Origin: SZUA-521 sp041738285
GTDB taxonomy: Bacteria > Pseudomonadota > Gammaproteobacteria > Pseudomonadales > Azotimanducaceae
DNA length: 62,723 nucleotides
Reading direction: 5' to 3'
Assembly (NCBI GenBank): GCA_041738285.1
Contig: JBGSQB010000022.1
Location: 1 to 62,723, forward strand
The position numbers were made by a program, and so were the translations under genes. Shown piece after piece: positions 62,428-62,723 of the stretch. The notes below the pieces were generated by a model. That model was given only the letters and a program-made list of their open reading frames with translations. It was not told the DNA's origin and made no database searches. The first letter of the stretch is position 1. Every line of letters begins with the position of its first letter.

Positions 62428-62723
62428 ATGAAAAACGCAATGCAAAAGGGCTTTACCCTGATCGAATTGATGATCGTGGTTGCCATCATCGGCATTCTGG
62501 CCGCGGTGGCACTGCCGGCTTACCAGGACTACATCCGTAACGCCAACATGGCAAAAGTGACGACCCACTTCGACGAAGCCACGCGGTTCGTTGAAAACGA
62601 TCTGCGCCGCGTTCAAGCGGGCATCGCGATGGGCACCTTGGTGACCGCCGGCGGCGTTGCAGACGCCGAGGTGAACGCCGCAGCCCTGTTGGTCAAGCTC
62701 AACGGCGGTGCGGCCGCTGCGGC
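62428..62723 (+). CDS. pilA: Type IV pilin-like protein, N-terminal part, cut by window edge
   Basis: This is a type IVa prepilin, the likely major pilin substrate of PilB/C/D. The 98 visible codons start at ATG 62428 (GGAG upstream). The leader MKNAMQKG ends at Gly8 and is followed by FTLIELMIVVAIIGILAAVA, the canonical N-terminal helix with Glu5. The region beyond residue 40 (ANMAKVTTHFDEATRFVENDLRR) differs from classical PilA of Pseudomonas, so the subfamily is uncertain. The C-terminus lies past the right edge. Confidence 0.88.
   Translation, partial: MKNAMQKGFTLIELMIVVAIIGILAAVALPAYQDYIRNANMAKVTTHFDEATRFVENDLRRVQAGIAMGTLVTAGGVADAEVNAAALLVKLNGGAAAA

Overview
The window is a 62.7-kb, GC-rich, almost fully coding piece of a gammaproteobacterial chromosome. 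Gene content and order follow the Pseudomonas/Xanthomonas-type backbone in nearly every block: mre-maf-rng-yhdP-tldD; rpoN-hpf-ptsN-rapZ-npr with the lpt genes; mla-ibaG-murA-hisGD; rplM-rpsI-petABC-sspAB; rsmI-rnpB-mraZ-dcw; lpxC-secA-argJ; and yacG-coaE-pilDCB|pilA. LPS transport genes, lpxC, the Mla system and a meso-DAP-type MurE indicate a diderm cell. A bc1 complex indicates respiration and a type IV pilus assembly locus indicates surface pili. No tRNA, rRNA, CRISPR, prophage or transposase gene was seen. I cannot name the genus.

Layout: (1) 1-748, gatA (cut by the left edge) and gatC on the minus strand. (2) 859-12649, mreBCD, maf, rng, yhdP, tldD, pmbA on plus, with darP opposed. (3) 12658-20994, a minus-strand block of mgtE, npr, rapZ, ptsN, hpf, rpoN, lptB, lptA, lptC, kdsC and a CaCA antiporter. 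(4) 21145-27686, mlaFEDCB, ibaG, murA, hisG, hisD on plus. (5) A degS-type protease on minus, then zapE, rplM-rpsI, petABC, sspA-sspB on plus. (6) dolP, yraN, lpoA on minus, head to head with rsmI and rnpB. (7) 38788-51847, the division and cell wall (dcw) cluster mraZ-rsmH-ftsL-ftsI-murE-murD-ftsW-murC-ftsQ-ftsA-ftsZ, then lpxC. (8) dciA opposed to an M23 peptidase gene, then secA and argJ. (9) yacG, coaE, pilD, pilC, pilB on minus, divergent from a partial pilin gene at the right edge.

The genes work mainly on the envelope: precursor synthesis (murA, C, D, E), elongation (mreBCD), division (ftsL, I, W, Q, A, Z), synthase control (lpoA), LPS synthesis and transport (lpxC, kdsC, lptABC), phospholipid trafficking (mla, yhdP), export (secA) and pili.

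The most notable observations are as follows. The dcw cluster lacks murF, mraY, murG, murB and ddl from their usual slots, yet every junction is a clean start/stop overlap or a gap of a few bases. A perfect 22-bp inverted repeat fills the argJ-yacG gap and supplies the last six codons and stop of yacG. The pilin gene has a textbook sigma-54 promoter with an upstream dyad and an IHF-like site, plus a 14-bp palindrome in its leader. mreC seems to lack a canonical start codon where homology and the Shine-Dalgarno place it. lpoA and rsmI start on overlapping codons on opposite strands. No clearly novel multi-gene system was found; most of the window is conserved core genome.
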